A stretch of DNA of 29,619 nucleotides. Origin: Amoebophilaceae bacterium. GTDB lineage: Bacteria; Bacteroidota; Bacteroidia; Cytophagales; Amoebophilaceae. The stretch is taken from NCBI GenBank assembly GCA_023257955.1, contig JALRAY010000004.1, forward strand, positions 1-29,619. Reading direction: 5' to 3'. This document shows, piece by piece, positions 1-10,143 of the stretch (position 1 is the stretch's first letter; each line of letters opens with the position of its first letter). Both the position numbers and the translations under genes were made by a program. The notes beneath the pieces were generated by a model. That model did no database searches. It was not told the origin of the DNA and saw nothing but the letters and a program-made list of their open reading frames with translations.

Positions 1-1
1 A

Positions 2-604
2 ACGAAATTACGCATCTATGGTGGCATTAGCATGTGCATTTATTTGGTTACCTATGTGAATTGTAAACAGCTCCTAGATTTGGTAGTAGCAGATGGGTTA
101 CTAGGATTAGAAAATGCTATACATCGCATTTTTCCGCAAGCGCACTTTCAAAAATGTGTAGTACATAAAACGCGTGATATATTAACAAAAGTAAGGCCTA
201 CAGAAAAAGACGAGGTATCTACGGATCTCAGGCAAGTTTTTGATAATTTTGATAAGGATAGCACCATAGAAAAAGCTAAGCAGAAAATCACTGTTTTTTT
301 GGATAAATGGGGTAAAAAATATCCGCTTATCAAGCCTATGCTACAACATGATACTATAGATTATTATTTTACCTACATCCTTTTTCCTCATGACATAAGA
401 AGAATGATTTATACAACTAATTGTATTGAAAGCTTGAATAAAAAGCTCAGAAAGGCTACCAAAAACAAACAATCTTTTGAAAAAACAGATAGGTTGCTTG
501 ATTATCTATTTGTCATTATTAAAGAATTCGAGACCAAGTCTTGGATGACATATCCGGTCAATCAATTCGCGGCCTGGAAAAAGCCACAGACACAATTATC
601 TTAA
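2..604 (+). pseudogene. IS256-family (Mutator-type) transposase, C-terminal part, cut by the window edge
   Basis: The frame is open from base 2, so the Met at 32 is not a real start. The readable product matches the second half of IS256-family DDE transposases. VADGLLGLENAI is the second catalytic Asp region. Next comes the C-x2-H motif in KCVVHKTRD. The catalytic Glu lies in TTNCIESLNKKLRK near position 436. The stretch before VADGL is shorter and less family-like than usual, which suggests a small deletion or divergence there. The stop is only 23 bp from the convergent fabD stop, so the element ends very close to fabD. The sequence around 590-612 (ttaacggtccct) may be its terminal inverted repeat, but the other end is outside the window. 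Whether the full copy is intact cannot be judged. The family call is strong. Confidence 0.85.
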
Positions 605-627
605 CGGTCCCTAAACACACTCAAGGG

Positions 628-1509
628 CTACGCCATACCTGCTACGGACACTTGATTATTGATCTTCTTGACTAACCCTTGTAAAACCTTCCCTGGCCCA
701 CATTCTACAAAGCTAGTAGCGCCATCATCGATCATGTGTTGGATAGTTTGCGTCCACAAGACGGGGGAAATTAATTGCTGTAACAATTGCGCTTGTATTT
801 GTTGCGGATCATCAGTAGGTAAGCCCGTGGCATTTTGATAGATGGGGCAAATGCCTTGCTGAAAGGTTGTTTTGTCAATAGCTTGCTTCAATTGTGCTTG
901 TGCAGTTTTCATCAGAGGCGAATGAAATCCTCCAGCAACTTTTAACGGAATCACCTTTTTTGCACCTGCTTGCTGTAGTTGTTTACATGCCGTAGCCACC
1001 CCTTCCGACGTGCCGGAGATAACAATTTGACCAGGGCAATTATAGTTAGCAGGGATAACAAGGGAAGGAATATGCGCACACGTAGTTTGTACGATTTCAT
1101 CCGAAAGGCCTAAAACCGCTGCCATTGTACCTGGCTGCGTTTCACAAGCCTGCTGCATCGCTTGAGAACGTGTTATCACCAATTGCAGCCCTGCTTCAAA
1201 CGTTAATATACGACTAGCAACCAAGGCTGATAATTCGCCTAAGGAATGACCTGCTACCATGGTGGGATTAAAATCTGGCGTAGTAGCTGCCAACACCGTG
1301 CTATGTATAAAAATAGCCGGCTGAGCGATATGGGTCTGTTGCAGCCCTTCTTCACTGCCTGCAAACATCCATTCGGTGATATCAAAACCTAGTATTTGAT
1401 TGGCTCGCTGAAATAGCGATTGGGCATGCTGGTTGGTACAATACAGATCCTTCCCCATGCCCACGAATTGAGAGCCTTGACCGGGGAATAGATACGCATG
1501 TTGTGTCAT
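628..1509 (-). CDS. fabD: Malonyl-CoA:ACP transacylase
   Basis: Transfers malonyl groups from CoA to acyl carrier protein, making the extender unit for type II fatty acid synthesis in the cytoplasm. The 293-residue length is normal for FabD. The oxyanion-loop motif GQGSQ is at residues 10-14, Gln63 is in IAQPA, and the nucleophile Ser89 sits in GHSLG. Arg114, which binds the malonyl carboxylate, and catalytic His196 in GFHS are present. The start at MTQHAYLFPGQGSQ fits the family N-terminus. It lies 50 bp downstream of rpoC on the same strand and is probably the last gene of that transcription unit, an unusual place for a lipid gene. Its 3' end abuts the IS256-type element. The gene looks intact. 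Confidence 0.97.
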   Translation of the reverse strand: MTQHAYLFPGQGSQFVGMGKDLYCTNQHAQSLFQRANQILGFDITEWMFAGSEEGLQQTHIAQPAIFIHSTVLAATTPDFNPTMVAGHSLGELSALVASRILTFEAGLQLVITRSQAMQQACETQPGTMAAVLGLSDEIVQTTCAHIPSLVIPANYNCPGQIVISGTSEGVATACKQLQQAGAKKVIPLKVAGGFHSPLMKTAQAQLKQAIDKTTFQQGICPIYQNATGLPTDDPQQIQAQLLQQLISPVLWTQTIQHMIDDGATSFVECGPGKVLQGLVKKINNQVSVAGMA

Positions 1510-1559
1510 GATGAATGGGTAAGAAAATACGTAAACAGGTTGGGTAAATCCTTGCTTAG

Positions 1560-4500
1560 TTAACCCAATGCCTTTATAGTATTGCTAGTACTTTCTTCTA
1601 AAGCCATCAGCTTATCATATTCTGCTTGTGAGCCAACGATGAGGCTGCGATAGGCTGGTAAGCCTGTACCTGTAGGAATTAAATGCCCTACTATCACGTT
1701 CTCTTTCAAGCCTTGTAGCGGATCTCTTTTGCCTTGAATGGCGGCTTCACTCAGCACCCTGGTGGTATCTTGGAAGGAAGCAGCAGAAATAAAGCTATGC
1801 GTATCTAAAGAAGCGCGGGTGATACCTTGTAGCTTCAAGCGTGCAATAGCTGGGGTGGCAGCGCGTGCTTCTACTATAGGGAGATTTTGTTTTTTCAGCG
1901 ACTTATTTTCTTCCTGCAGTGTTTTTTCTGTCACAAACTGCCCTAGTCGAAATACTTTGGAACCACCTAGTGCAGTCACAATGTATCTATGCAACAGCTT
2001 ATCGTTTTCTTCGCGGAAGGTAAATTTATCAACTGTTTGCCCGGGCAAGAAGGTTGTATCTCCAGAACTCAATACTTCTAGCTTGCTGAGCATTTGTTTA
2101 ATAATTACCTCTAGGTGCTTATTGTTAATTTTAACCCCTTGCAAACGATACACAGCTTGTAGCTCTTTTATCAGATATTCTTGTACGGCGACAAAGCCTT
2201 TGACGTGCAAGATGCTGCTAGGAGATACATTGCCATCTGAGATAGGGTATCCTGCTTTGATATAATCATTGGATTGCACCAAGATGTGTTTAGATAAGGG
2301 CACCATATATTTCCTTTGAAGGCCGTCTTTAGATTCCACAAAGATTTCGCGGTTGCCTCTTTTTACAGCGCCATAACTTACAAAGCCATCAATTTCACTG
2401 ATAATACATGCATTGGAAGGCTCTCTAGCTTCAAAGAGCGATGTCACCCTAGGTAGGCCTCCTGTAATGTCTTTAGAGAGGTTAACGATGCGCGGGATTT
2501 TTACGAGGGGAGAACCTTTTTTAATAGTGGCGCCATCTTGCACAACCAAGCGTGCTTTTAAAGGGATATTGTAACTGATGGCTTCTCCTGCAGCGTTGGT
2601 GACGGTGATGCTAGGATTTTTAGTTTTATCCTTGGATTCAATGATGACTTTTTCTTTATACCCTGTTTGCTCATCATATTCTTCTTTGTAAGTGACGCCT
2701 TCTTCAATAGCTTGGAATGAAATAGTTCCATCTAATCCTGTTAGTATCACCGCATTATAGGGATCCCAATAACAGATTTCTTGTCCTCTCTCTACCAGCT
2801 GACCTTCTTCTACACGTAAAAAAGCACCATATGGAATGTGTTTGCGCATTAATACTTTTTTAGCATCCTTCTTATCTACCAATTGCATTTCACAGGATCG
2901 ATTGAGGACTACCTGCAGTGTCTCTTCATTGGGCGTAGTTGTGGGGACAGTGTTCAAGTCTTCAAACTTCACAACACCTGTTTCTTTCGCTTTTATGGTA
3001 GCATCAACGGAAGTATTTGATACGGCGCCTCCTACGTGGAATGTTTTAAGGGTTAACTGTGTGCCAGGCTCACCTATGGACTGCGCTGCTATCACGCCTA
3101 TAGCTTCTCCCATTTGTACCATTTTATTGGTGGATAAGTTTCTGCCATAGCATTTGGCGCATACGCCTCGTTTGGTTTCGCAAGTCAATACGGATCTAAC
3201 GGTGACAGTTTGTATGCCTCTAGCTTCTACAAGCGCTGCTAGTTTTTCGTCGAATTCTCGTCCTGCAGGTACAAGTAATTCATGGGTATTAGGGTCATAC
3301 ACATCATATAGATTTACACGACCTAATATTTGATCTGAAATAGATTCTGCTACTTCTTCTGAGTTAACAGAAGTAGAAAGGGTGAGGCCTCGGAAGGTAT
3401 TACAGTCTTCTTCGGTAATAATCAGATCTTGCGCCACGTCTACTAATCTTCTAGTCAAATATCCGGCATCGGCAGTTTTTAAGGCTGTATCCGTTAATCC
3501 TTTTCGTGCTCCGTGAGCGGATATGAAGTATTCCAGGGCATCTAAGCCTTCAAGGAAATTGGAACAAATAGGGTTTTCGATAACGTCATAACTAGAGCCT
3601 TGTAAATTTTTCTGCGGCTTTGTCATTAATCCGCGCATACCCCCTAACTGTCGCACTTGTTCTCTGGATCCGCGGGCACCGGAGTGCATCATCATAAAAA
3701 CGGCGTTAAAGCCTTGCTTATCTTCCTCCAACTCTTGCATCAAGTACATCGTTACTTTGGTGTTTACCTGCGTCCAAATATCAATAATTTGATTGTAGCG
3801 CTCGTTTTCAGTGATTAACCCCATTAAGTAATTTTCTTGTACGGTATCTACTTCTTGCTGGGCTTTCTCTATCAATTGGTGTTTGATGGCAGGGACTTTA
3901 ATGTTATTTAAGGCGAAACTCACGCCGGATTTATAGGCATATCGGAAGCCTAACGTTTTTACATCATCTAGAAATTTGGCAACCCTATCCGTACCGACTA
4001 AGGTATATAAATTTGTGACAATTGTCTGTAGCTTTTTGCTGGTCAATAAATCATTGATGTATCCGTATTCTTCAGGTAAGTACTGATTAAATAATACCCT
4101 TCCTGCTGTCGTTTCCATGAGTTGATACTTTTCATTTGCTTGCGGGTTGGTTTCCTTCAATCGTACTTTGATTGCAGCATGGACATCCACTTTCCCTGTT
4201 TTGAGCCCTAAAATGACTTCTTGTGGGGAATAGAAGATCATGCCTTCGCCTAATACAGGTTGCTCTGGGGTGCTTTTTTTATCTTTTGTAAGATAATAGA
4301 GTCCCAAAATCATGTCCTTTGTTGGTACCGCTAGAGGAATACCATTGGCGGAGTTCAAGATATTGTGGGAGGATAGCATTAATAGAGAGGCTTCTGCAAT
4401 GGCTTCATGGCTCAAAGGCACGTGTACCGCCATTTGATCTCCATCAAAATCGGCATTAAAGGCAGGACAAACCATCGGGTGTAGCTGTATCGCTTTGCCT

Positions 4501-5870
4501 TCGATAAGTTTCGGTTGAAAGGCTTGGATGCTGAGTTTGTGTAAGGAGGGAGCTCGGTTGAGGAGTACGGGATGGCCATGCATAACATGTTCCAGTACAT
4601 CAAGCACCACTGCTGTCTTTTTATCGACGAGTTTTTTAGCGGCTTTCACGGTTTTTACCACTCCTCTTTCAATCAGTCTTCTAATAATGAAGGGCTTGAA
4701 TAACTCTACGGCCATATCTTTAGGTAAGCCACACTCGTGTAGTTTTAAATCAGGCCCTACTACGATGACAGATCTTCCTGAGTAATCTACCCGTTTACCA
4801 AGCAAATTTTGACGGAAGCGGCCTTGCTTACCTTTTAAGATATCACTGAAAGATTTGAGAGGTCTAAGCCCTTCGGAAGCTACGGTGTTTACTTTTCTGG
4901 AGTTATCAAACAAAGAATCAACGGCTTCCTGTAGCATGCGTTTCTCATTGCGTAATATCACCTCTGGGGCTTTAATATCCATCAGACGCTTGAGCCTGTT
5001 GTTACGAATGATTACTCTGCGGTATAAATCATTAAGGTCGGCAGTAGCGAATTTACCGCCATCTAAGGGTACAAGGGGGCGTAACTCAGGGGGGATAACG
5101 GGGATAATGCGCATAATCATCCACTCCGGGCGGTTGACAATGCGTTTCTTGGAATCTCTAAAGGCTTCTATGACTTTCAGGCGTTTTAAGGCTTCTAGTC
5201 TACGTTGCTGAGAAGTATCAATGTTCGCTTGCTCACGTAATTGCAGGGAGAGGTTATCTAAATCTAGCCGGCATAGGATAAATTCTAGCGCTTCTGCACC
5301 CATTTTTGCAATAAACTTTTGCGGATCATTGTCATCAAGTAGTTGATTTTCACGGGGTAAGGAATCCAGAATATCTAAGTATTCTTCTTCGGTTATAAAA
5401 TCCAAGTAGTTAATACCATCTTCTGCCTTTACGCCTGCTTGTACAACGAGGTACCGCTCATAGTAGATGATTTGATCTAGCTTTTTATTAGGGATCCCTA
5501 ATAGGTTACCGATTTTGCTGGGAAGAGATCTAAAGTACCATGTATGCGCTATGGGCACTATCAGTTCTATATGCCCTGTTCGCTCTCTTCTAACTTTTTT
5601 CTCGGTTACTTCTACCCCACAACGATCACAAACAATACCTCTATAGCGAATTCTTGTATACTTACCGCAATGACACTCCCAATCTTTGGTAGGCCCAAAG
5701 ATGCGCTCACAAAACAAACCTTTCATTTCTGGCTTGTAGGTGCGATAGTTGACCGTTTCTGGCTGCGTTACTTCTCCTCTCGATCTTTCTAAGATGGATT
5801 CTGGAGAAGCTAGACTAATAATGATTTCTGAAAAATCTGATTTTATTCTTGTGTCTTTTTTTACGCTCAT
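1560..5870 (-). CDS. rpoC: DNA-directed RNA polymerase subunit beta'
   Basis: Largest RNA polymerase subunit, holding the catalytic Mg ion. The 1436-residue product has the first zinc site at Cys66, Cys68, Cys81 and Cys84. The absolutely conserved active-site loop NADFDGDQMAVH is at 472-483, with Mg-binding Asp474, Asp476 and Asp478. The second zinc site is Cys823, Cys897, Cys904 and Cys907. The trigger-loop region (GEAIGVIAAQSIGEPGTQLT) follows it. Length and motif order agree with Bacteroidota RpoC, and no frameshift is visible. It follows rpoB on the same strand, but with a 367-bp gap that is long for this gene pair. Many plus-strand open frames within it are shadows. Confidence 0.99.
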   Translation of the reverse strand: MSVKKDTRIKSDFSEIIISLASPESILERSRGEVTQPETVNYRTYKPEMKGLFCERIFGPTKDWECHCGKYTRIRYRGIVCDRCGVEVTEKKVRRERTGHIELIVPIAHTWYFRSLPSKIGNLLGIPNKKLDQIIYYERYLVVQAGVKAEDGINYLDFITEEEYLDILDSLPRENQLLDDNDPQKFIAKMGAEALEFILCRLDLDNLSLQLREQANIDTSQQRRLEALKRLKVIEAFRDSKKRIVNRPEWMIMRIIPVIPPELRPLVPLDGGKFATADLNDLYRRVIIRNNRLKRLMDIKAPEVILRNEKRMLQEAVDSLFDNSRKVNTVASEGLRPLKSFSDILKGKQGRFRQNLLGKRVDYSGRSVIVVGPDLKLHECGLPKDMAVELFKPFIIRRLIERGVVKTVKAAKKLVDKKTAVVLDVLEHVMHGHPVLLNRAPSLHKLSIQAFQPKLIEGKAIQLHPMVCPAFNADFDGDQMAVHVPLSHEAIAEASLLMLSSHNILNSANGIPLAVPTKDMILGLYYLTKDKKSTPEQPVLGEGMIFYSPQEVILGLKTGKVDVHAAIKVRLKETNPQANEKYQLMETTAGRVLFNQYLPEEYGYINDLLTSKKLQTIVTNLYTLVGTDRVAKFLDDVKTLGFRYAYKSGVSFALNNIKVPAIKHQLIEKAQQEVDTVQENYLMGLITENERYNQIIDIWTQVNTKVTMYLMQELEEDKQGFNAVFMMMHSGARGSREQVRQLGGMRGLMTKPQKNLQGSSYDVIENPICSNFLEGLDALEYFISAHGARKGLTDTALKTADAGYLTRRLVDVAQDLIITEEDCNTFRGLTLSTSVNSEEVAESISDQILGRVNLYDVYDPNTHELLVPAGREFDEKLAALVEARGIQTVTVRSVLTCETKRGVCAKCYGRNLSTNKMVQMGEAIGVIAAQSIGEPGTQLTLKTFHVGGAVSNTSVDATIKAKETGVVKFEDLNTVPTTTPNEETLQVVLNRSCEMQLVDKKDAKKVLMRKHIPYGAFLRVEEGQLVERGQEICYWDPYNAVILTGLDGTISFQAIEEGVTYKEEYDEQTGYKEKVIIESKDKTKNPSITVTNAAGEAISYNIPLKARLVVQDGATIKKGSPLVKIPRIVNLSKDITGGLPRVTSLFEAREPSNACIISEIDGFVSYGAVKRGNREIFVESKDGLQRKYMVPLSKHILVQSNDYIKAGYPISDGNVSPSSILHVKGFVAVQEYLIKELQAVYRLQGVKINNKHLEVIIKQMLSKLEVLSSGDTTFLPGQTVDKFTFREENDKLLHRYIVTALGGSKVFRLGQFVTEKTLQEENKSLKKQNLPIVEARAATPAIARLKLQGITRASLDTHSFISAASFQDTTRVLSEAAIQGKRDPLQGLKENVIVGHLIPTGTGLPAYRSLIVGSQAEYDKLMALEESTSNTIKALG

Positions 5871-6237
5871 ATGTTTGTATGGATTTTATATAATGGTGCT
5901 TGTGTTCTTCGCCAAGTTGCCTTACTAAGTCCCCTATCCTCTCATACCGTTGTAATAATCATTTCTTGGGTATGCGCTTGCTGCTATATCAGTCAGTTAA
6001 CAATAGTTGCGAATACATGCGTTGTGTTGCGGCAACCGTATCAAGGGTGCATCTAAGTTTGTAATAGCAGAAGGTGTGTATATGTAACGTTTGTGTGAAG
6101 TGTTGTTGCTGCGTAACATAATAGTGATTAAATACTATATGCAAAGCGTTCCTTGAAAAATGTGCTTGCGGAGTCTTAGAAACTTACCAGTATGCAAACT
6201 GCGTGTAAAATACCATTAGCCCTTTGTCTGTATGATT
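5871..6237. other. Expanded rpoB-rpoC spacer with no visible gene
   Basis: The 367 bp between the rpoB stop and the rpoC start contain no family-like coding sequence, no tRNA, and no strong hairpin followed by a T-run. The 61-codon plus-strand frame at the rpoC end shows no recognisable protein features. In most bacteria this spacer is well under 150 bp, so this may be decayed DNA or may hold a promoter for rpoC that I cannot identify. Confidence 0.6.
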
Positions 6238-9200
6238 TTATTTGAGGGTAATCTCTAAGCCTAAACCTCTTAGTTCATGAATGAGCACGTTAAAAGATTC
6301 AGGTATACCTGGTCTAGGGAAACTAGCACCTTTGACAATAGCTTCATAGGCTTTCGCACGTCCCCACACGTCATCTGATTTGACGGTTAGCATCTCTTGC
6401 AGGATATTAGAAGCGCCAAAGGCTTCTAATGCCCATACTTCCATTTCTCCAAAACGTTGGCCACCAAACTGAGATCTACCTCCTAATGGCTGTTGCGTAA
6501 TCATTGAATAAGGGCCTATAGAACGTGCGTGGATTTTATCGGCAACGAGGTGATCTAGTTTTATCATGTACAGCACGCCTACGGTAATTAGTTGATCAAA
6601 TTTTGTTCCTGTTCGTCCATCATATAATTCAGCTTGTCCAAAGGCAGGTAACCCTGCACCTGTTAACCGGTTATTGATATCTTCCAAAGAGACGCTATCA
6701 AATACAGGGGTGGCATATTTTTCGCCAAGGCTATGTCCTGCCCACCCTAACAGTGCTTCGTAGATCTGCCCCAAATTCATACGAGAAGGAAGACCAAGGG
6801 GGCTTAGTACAATATCTACGGGGGTACCATCGGATAGGAAAGGCATGTCTTCTTCGCGGACTACTTTGGCAACGATACCTTTATTACCATGTCGGCCGGC
6901 CATTTTATCGCCGGATTGCAGTTTCCGCTTATTCGCTAGGTATACTTTCGCTAGTTTGAGGGTGTTAGGGGGTAACTCATCGCCTATCTCTAAGGTGAAT
7001 TTTTCTTTCCTAAAGTTGCCAATAAGGCTATTACGTGCGACGTTATAGTTATTAACTAAAGTATTAAGCAGCTCATTTTTATGTTCATTGGCTACCCACT
7101 TATCGAGGTTTACTTCGGAGATGAGGTTGGTTTCTTCGGGAATATTGTAGTAGCTCTCATCACGATATAAGTTTTTGACAGGGAATAAGTACCGCTCAAT
7201 CAGTTGCTCGGTAAATACTTGACCAGGGGCAATGAGTTCATCCCCAAATTGGTGGTAAACACCTTGTGATTTTTCCCCCTTCAATAGTTTTGCCAGCTTT
7301 CCTATCATTACCCCGCGTAACGCTACTAATTGTTTAGCGTGCTGTTCTTTCAGCGCTTCTAGTTCGCGCTTCATTTTTATGCGGTAGTTCTTGTCTATCT
7401 TGGGTTTGGAGAATAAACGTGTTTTCAGTACCACTCCTTGCATGTAAGCAGGTACGCGCAGGGATACATCTTTCACATCCCCGGCTCTATCACCAAAAAT
7501 AGCGCGCAGTAATTTATCTTCTGGCGTGGGATCTACTTCCCCCTTAGGGGTGATTTTACCGATGAGCACATCTCCATCTCGCACAACGGTTCCTTCTGCT
7601 ACTACCCCATTGCTATCTAGATTGCTTAACACTTCTTCACTCAGATTAGGAATTTCGTTCGTTAGTTCCTCAGGCCCTAGCTTGGTTTCTCGTGTTTCTA
7701 GTTTAAATTCTTCTATGTGGATAGAGGTAAAGAGATCTTCCCGCACAACACGTTCCGAGATCACAATGGCATCTTCGTAGTTATTACCTAACCAGGACAT
7801 GTAGGCTACTTTGAGGTTTCTACCTAAAGCCAATTCACCATTTTGCGTGGCATAGCCTTCACACAAAATCTGATTAGGTTGCACGCGATCGCCTTTTTTT
7901 ACAATCGGTTTATAGTTCATGCAAGTACCTTGGTTGGTACCTTTCATCTTGATTAAGGGATATACTTTTGAAGCAGTTCCAAAGGACACGAGTTGATCAT
8001 CGTCGGTAAGATCGTATTTTACAACGATTTTATTGGCATCTACATATTCCACTTCACCACTCTTTTCGGCTTGTATCAAACCTCTAAAGTCTTGTGCAAT
8101 GCGGGTTTCTATGCCTGTACCCACAATAGGGGATTCTGGTTGCAGCAAGGGCACGGCTTGCCTTTGCATATTAGATCCCATGAGGGCACGGCTGGCATCA
8201 TTGTGCTCTAGGAAAGGGATTGAGGAAGCGGATACGGAGAAAATTTGATTGGGAGCTACATCTATGTAGGATATATCATTGGGGCTAACTACCGGAAAAT
8301 CACCTGCATAGCGGGTTTTTACAGTCTTAGATAAGAAGCAGCCTTTGTCATCCAGCTTAGAGTTGGCTTGGGCTATTTTGATTTTATCTTCGTCTTCGGC
8401 AGAGAGGTATTGAATGTTCTCTACTCTTTGATCCACTTTACCCTTATGCACTTTTTTGTAGGGAGTTACAATAAATCCCATATCGTTCATTTTGGCATGT
8501 ACCGCTAATGAGGCGATCAAACCAATGTTAGGACCTTCGGGCGTTTCAACGGTGCAAAGACGACCATAGTGTGTGTAATGAATATCACGTATTTCAAACC
8601 CTGCTCGCTCTCTGGAAAGTCCTCCTGGCCCTAAAGCTGAAATCCTACGCTTATGCGTAATCTCTGCTAAAGGATTCAATTGATCCATATACTGGGAGAG
8701 TGGATTGGTTCCGAAGTAGGTATTGATGACGGAAGTTAAAATCCGTGCATTGATAAGGTCACTAGGTTTAAAGTCTTCGTTATCCCGGATATTCATACGT
8801 TCCCGGATGGTACGCACCATTCTGGATAAGCCAAGCTCAAACTGCGCATACAACTGTTCTCCTACGCTACGTAGTCGCCGGTTACTCAAGTGATCTATAT
8901 CATCTACCGTTGCCTTGGAGTTAATTAACCCGAGTAGGTATTTAACGATTTCTACAATGTCTTCATTGGTTAATACACTCACGTCCATAGGCACATTCAG
9001 GCCTAATTTGTGATTGATTCTATACCTACCTACTTCTCCGAGGCTATAGCGTTTGTTACTAAAAAAGAGGCCTTGCAAAGCTTCCCGAGCGGTGGCTTCA
9101 TCAGGTGGTTCTGTATTGCGCAATTGCCTATAGATGTGTTCTACAGCTTCTTTTTCCGAGTTGGCACTATCACGCTGCAACGTGTTATAGATAATTTCAT

Positions 9201-10143
9201 AATCCAAACTATTAATATCTTCTCTGCACAATACTACAGACTTCACCCCTGCTTCTAGTATTTGTTCTATCGCCGCATCATCTAAGATGGTATTACGCTC
9301 TAATACTACTTCATTGCGATCCAGCGTGATTACTTCGCCGGTATCTTCATCCACAAATTCTTCTTGCCAGGATTTGAGAATACGAGCGGCTAGTTCTCTA
9401 CCAAGGTGTGCCTTCAGTTCTTTTTTGTTCGCAGGAACTTCTTCTACTAGATGGAATATATCTAGGATGGCTTTATCGGTGCTATATCCAATAGCTCTAA
9501 GAAGGGTGGTGATAGGAAGTTTTTTCTTGCGGTCTATATAGGCATACATCACGTTATGCACATCTGTAACAAACTCTATCCAAGCGCCTTTAAAGGGAAT
9601 AATACGGGCAGAGTAGAGCTTTACACCACTCACATGTTTACTTTGTGCAAATAATACACCGGGGGATTTATGTAATTGGGAAACGATAACGCGTTCTGCT
9701 CCGTTGATAACAAAGGAGCCCATTGTCGTCATGTATGGGATATTGCCTAAAAAGACTTCTTGCTCAATGGTTTCAATTGCATCATCTTCACCCACATTAC
9801 GCAATAGCCGCAATTTGGCTTTTAAGGGAACGGAGAAAGTAACCCCTTTTTCTACACATTCTTCGGGATCACAATACTTAGGAGCATCTAACGAGTAGTC
9901 GATAAACTGCAGGATGTACTTACCTCTAACATCTTCTATGGGAAAAGCTTCACGAAACACCTTATGCAGGCCTTCATTAATTCTTTTCTCTGGGGAGGTA
10001 CCGAGCTGAAAAAAACTATTGAATGACTTTACCTGTATTTCAATTAAATCAGGATAATCTATGGAAGCTGGTGCAGAAGCCAGTTGGACTCTACTACACG
10101 CTATTTTATTTTTTTTTGACAAGTTGTTATTTTTTTCTGACAA
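6238..10143 (-). CDS. rpoB: DNA-directed RNA polymerase subunit beta
   Basis: Second largest RNA polymerase subunit and the target of rifampicin. The 1301-residue product carries the rifampicin region at about 481-504. Residues equivalent to E. coli Asp516, His526 and Ser531 are all kept, as Asp487, His497 and Ser502. The Ala at 493 in NPLAEITHKRR is the usual Bacteroidota residue. ETPEGPNIGL follows. The C-terminal GGRSQFGGQRFGEMEVWALEA stretch, which contacts beta', is complete. The start at 10143 gives MSEKNNNLSKKNKIACSRVQ, a reasonable N-terminus for the phylum. It lies downstream of rplL across a 705-bp gap that contains repeats, so it may have its own promoter. The gene itself appears intact. 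Confidence 0.99.
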   Translation of the reverse strand: MSEKNNNLSKKNKIACSRVQLASAPASIDYPDLIEIQVKSFNSFFQLGTSPEKRINEGLHKVFREAFPIEDVRGKYILQFIDYSLDAPKYCDPEECVEKGVTFSVPLKAKLRLLRNVGEDDAIETIEQEVFLGNIPYMTTMGSFVINGAERVIVSQLHKSPGVLFAQSKHVSGVKLYSARIIPFKGAWIEFVTDVHNVMYAYIDRKKKLPITTLLRAIGYSTDKAILDIFHLVEEVPANKKELKAHLGRELAARILKSWQEEFVDEDTGEVITLDRNEVVLERNTILDDAAIEQILEAGVKSVVLCREDINSLDYEIIYNTLQRDSANSEKEAVEHIYRQLRNTEPPDEATAREALQGLFFSNKRYSLGEVGRYRINHKLGLNVPMDVSVLTNEDIVEIVKYLLGLINSKATVDDIDHLSNRRLRSVGEQLYAQFELGLSRMVRTIRERMNIRDNEDFKPSDLINARILTSVINTYFGTNPLSQYMDQLNPLAEITHKRRISALGPGGLSRERAGFEIRDIHYTHYGRLCTVETPEGPNIGLIASLAVHAKMNDMGFIVTPYKKVHKGKVDQRVENIQYLSAEDEDKIKIAQANSKLDDKGCFLSKTVKTRYAGDFPVVSPNDISYIDVAPNQIFSVSASSIPFLEHNDASRALMGSNMQRQAVPLLQPESPIVGTGIETRIAQDFRGLIQAEKSGEVEYVDANKIVVKYDLTDDDQLVSFGTASKVYPLIKMKGTNQGTCMNYKPIVKKGDRVQPNQILCEGYATQNGELALGRNLKVAYMSWLGNNYEDAIVISERVVREDLFTSIHIEEFKLETRETKLGPEELTNEIPNLSEEVLSNLDSNGVVAEGTVVRDGDVLIGKITPKGEVDPTPEDKLLRAIFGDRAGDVKDVSLRVPAYMQGVVLKTRLFSKPKIDKNYRIKMKRELEALKEQHAKQLVALRGVMIGKLAKLLKGEKSQGVYHQFGDELIAPGQVFTEQLIERYLFPVKNLYRDESYYNIPEETNLISEVNLDKWVANEHKNELLNTLVNNYNVARNSLIGNFRKEKFTLEIGDELPPNTLKLAKVYLANKRKLQSGDKMAGRHGNKGIVAKVVREEDMPFLSDGTPVDIVLSPLGLPSRMNLGQIYEALLGWAGHSLGEKYATPVFDSVSLEDINNRLTGAGLPAFGQAELYDGRTGTKFDQLITVGVLYMIKLDHLVADKIHARSIGPYSMITQQPLGGRSQFGGQRFGEMEVWALEAFGASNILQEMLTVKSDDVWGRAKAYEAIVKGASFPRPGIPESFNVLIHELRGLGLEITLK

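Noticed and set aside
1738..2265. 175-codon plus-strand frame
   Set aside because: It lies wholly inside rpoC on the opposite strand, and its serine- and cysteine-rich composition is typical of a shadow frame.
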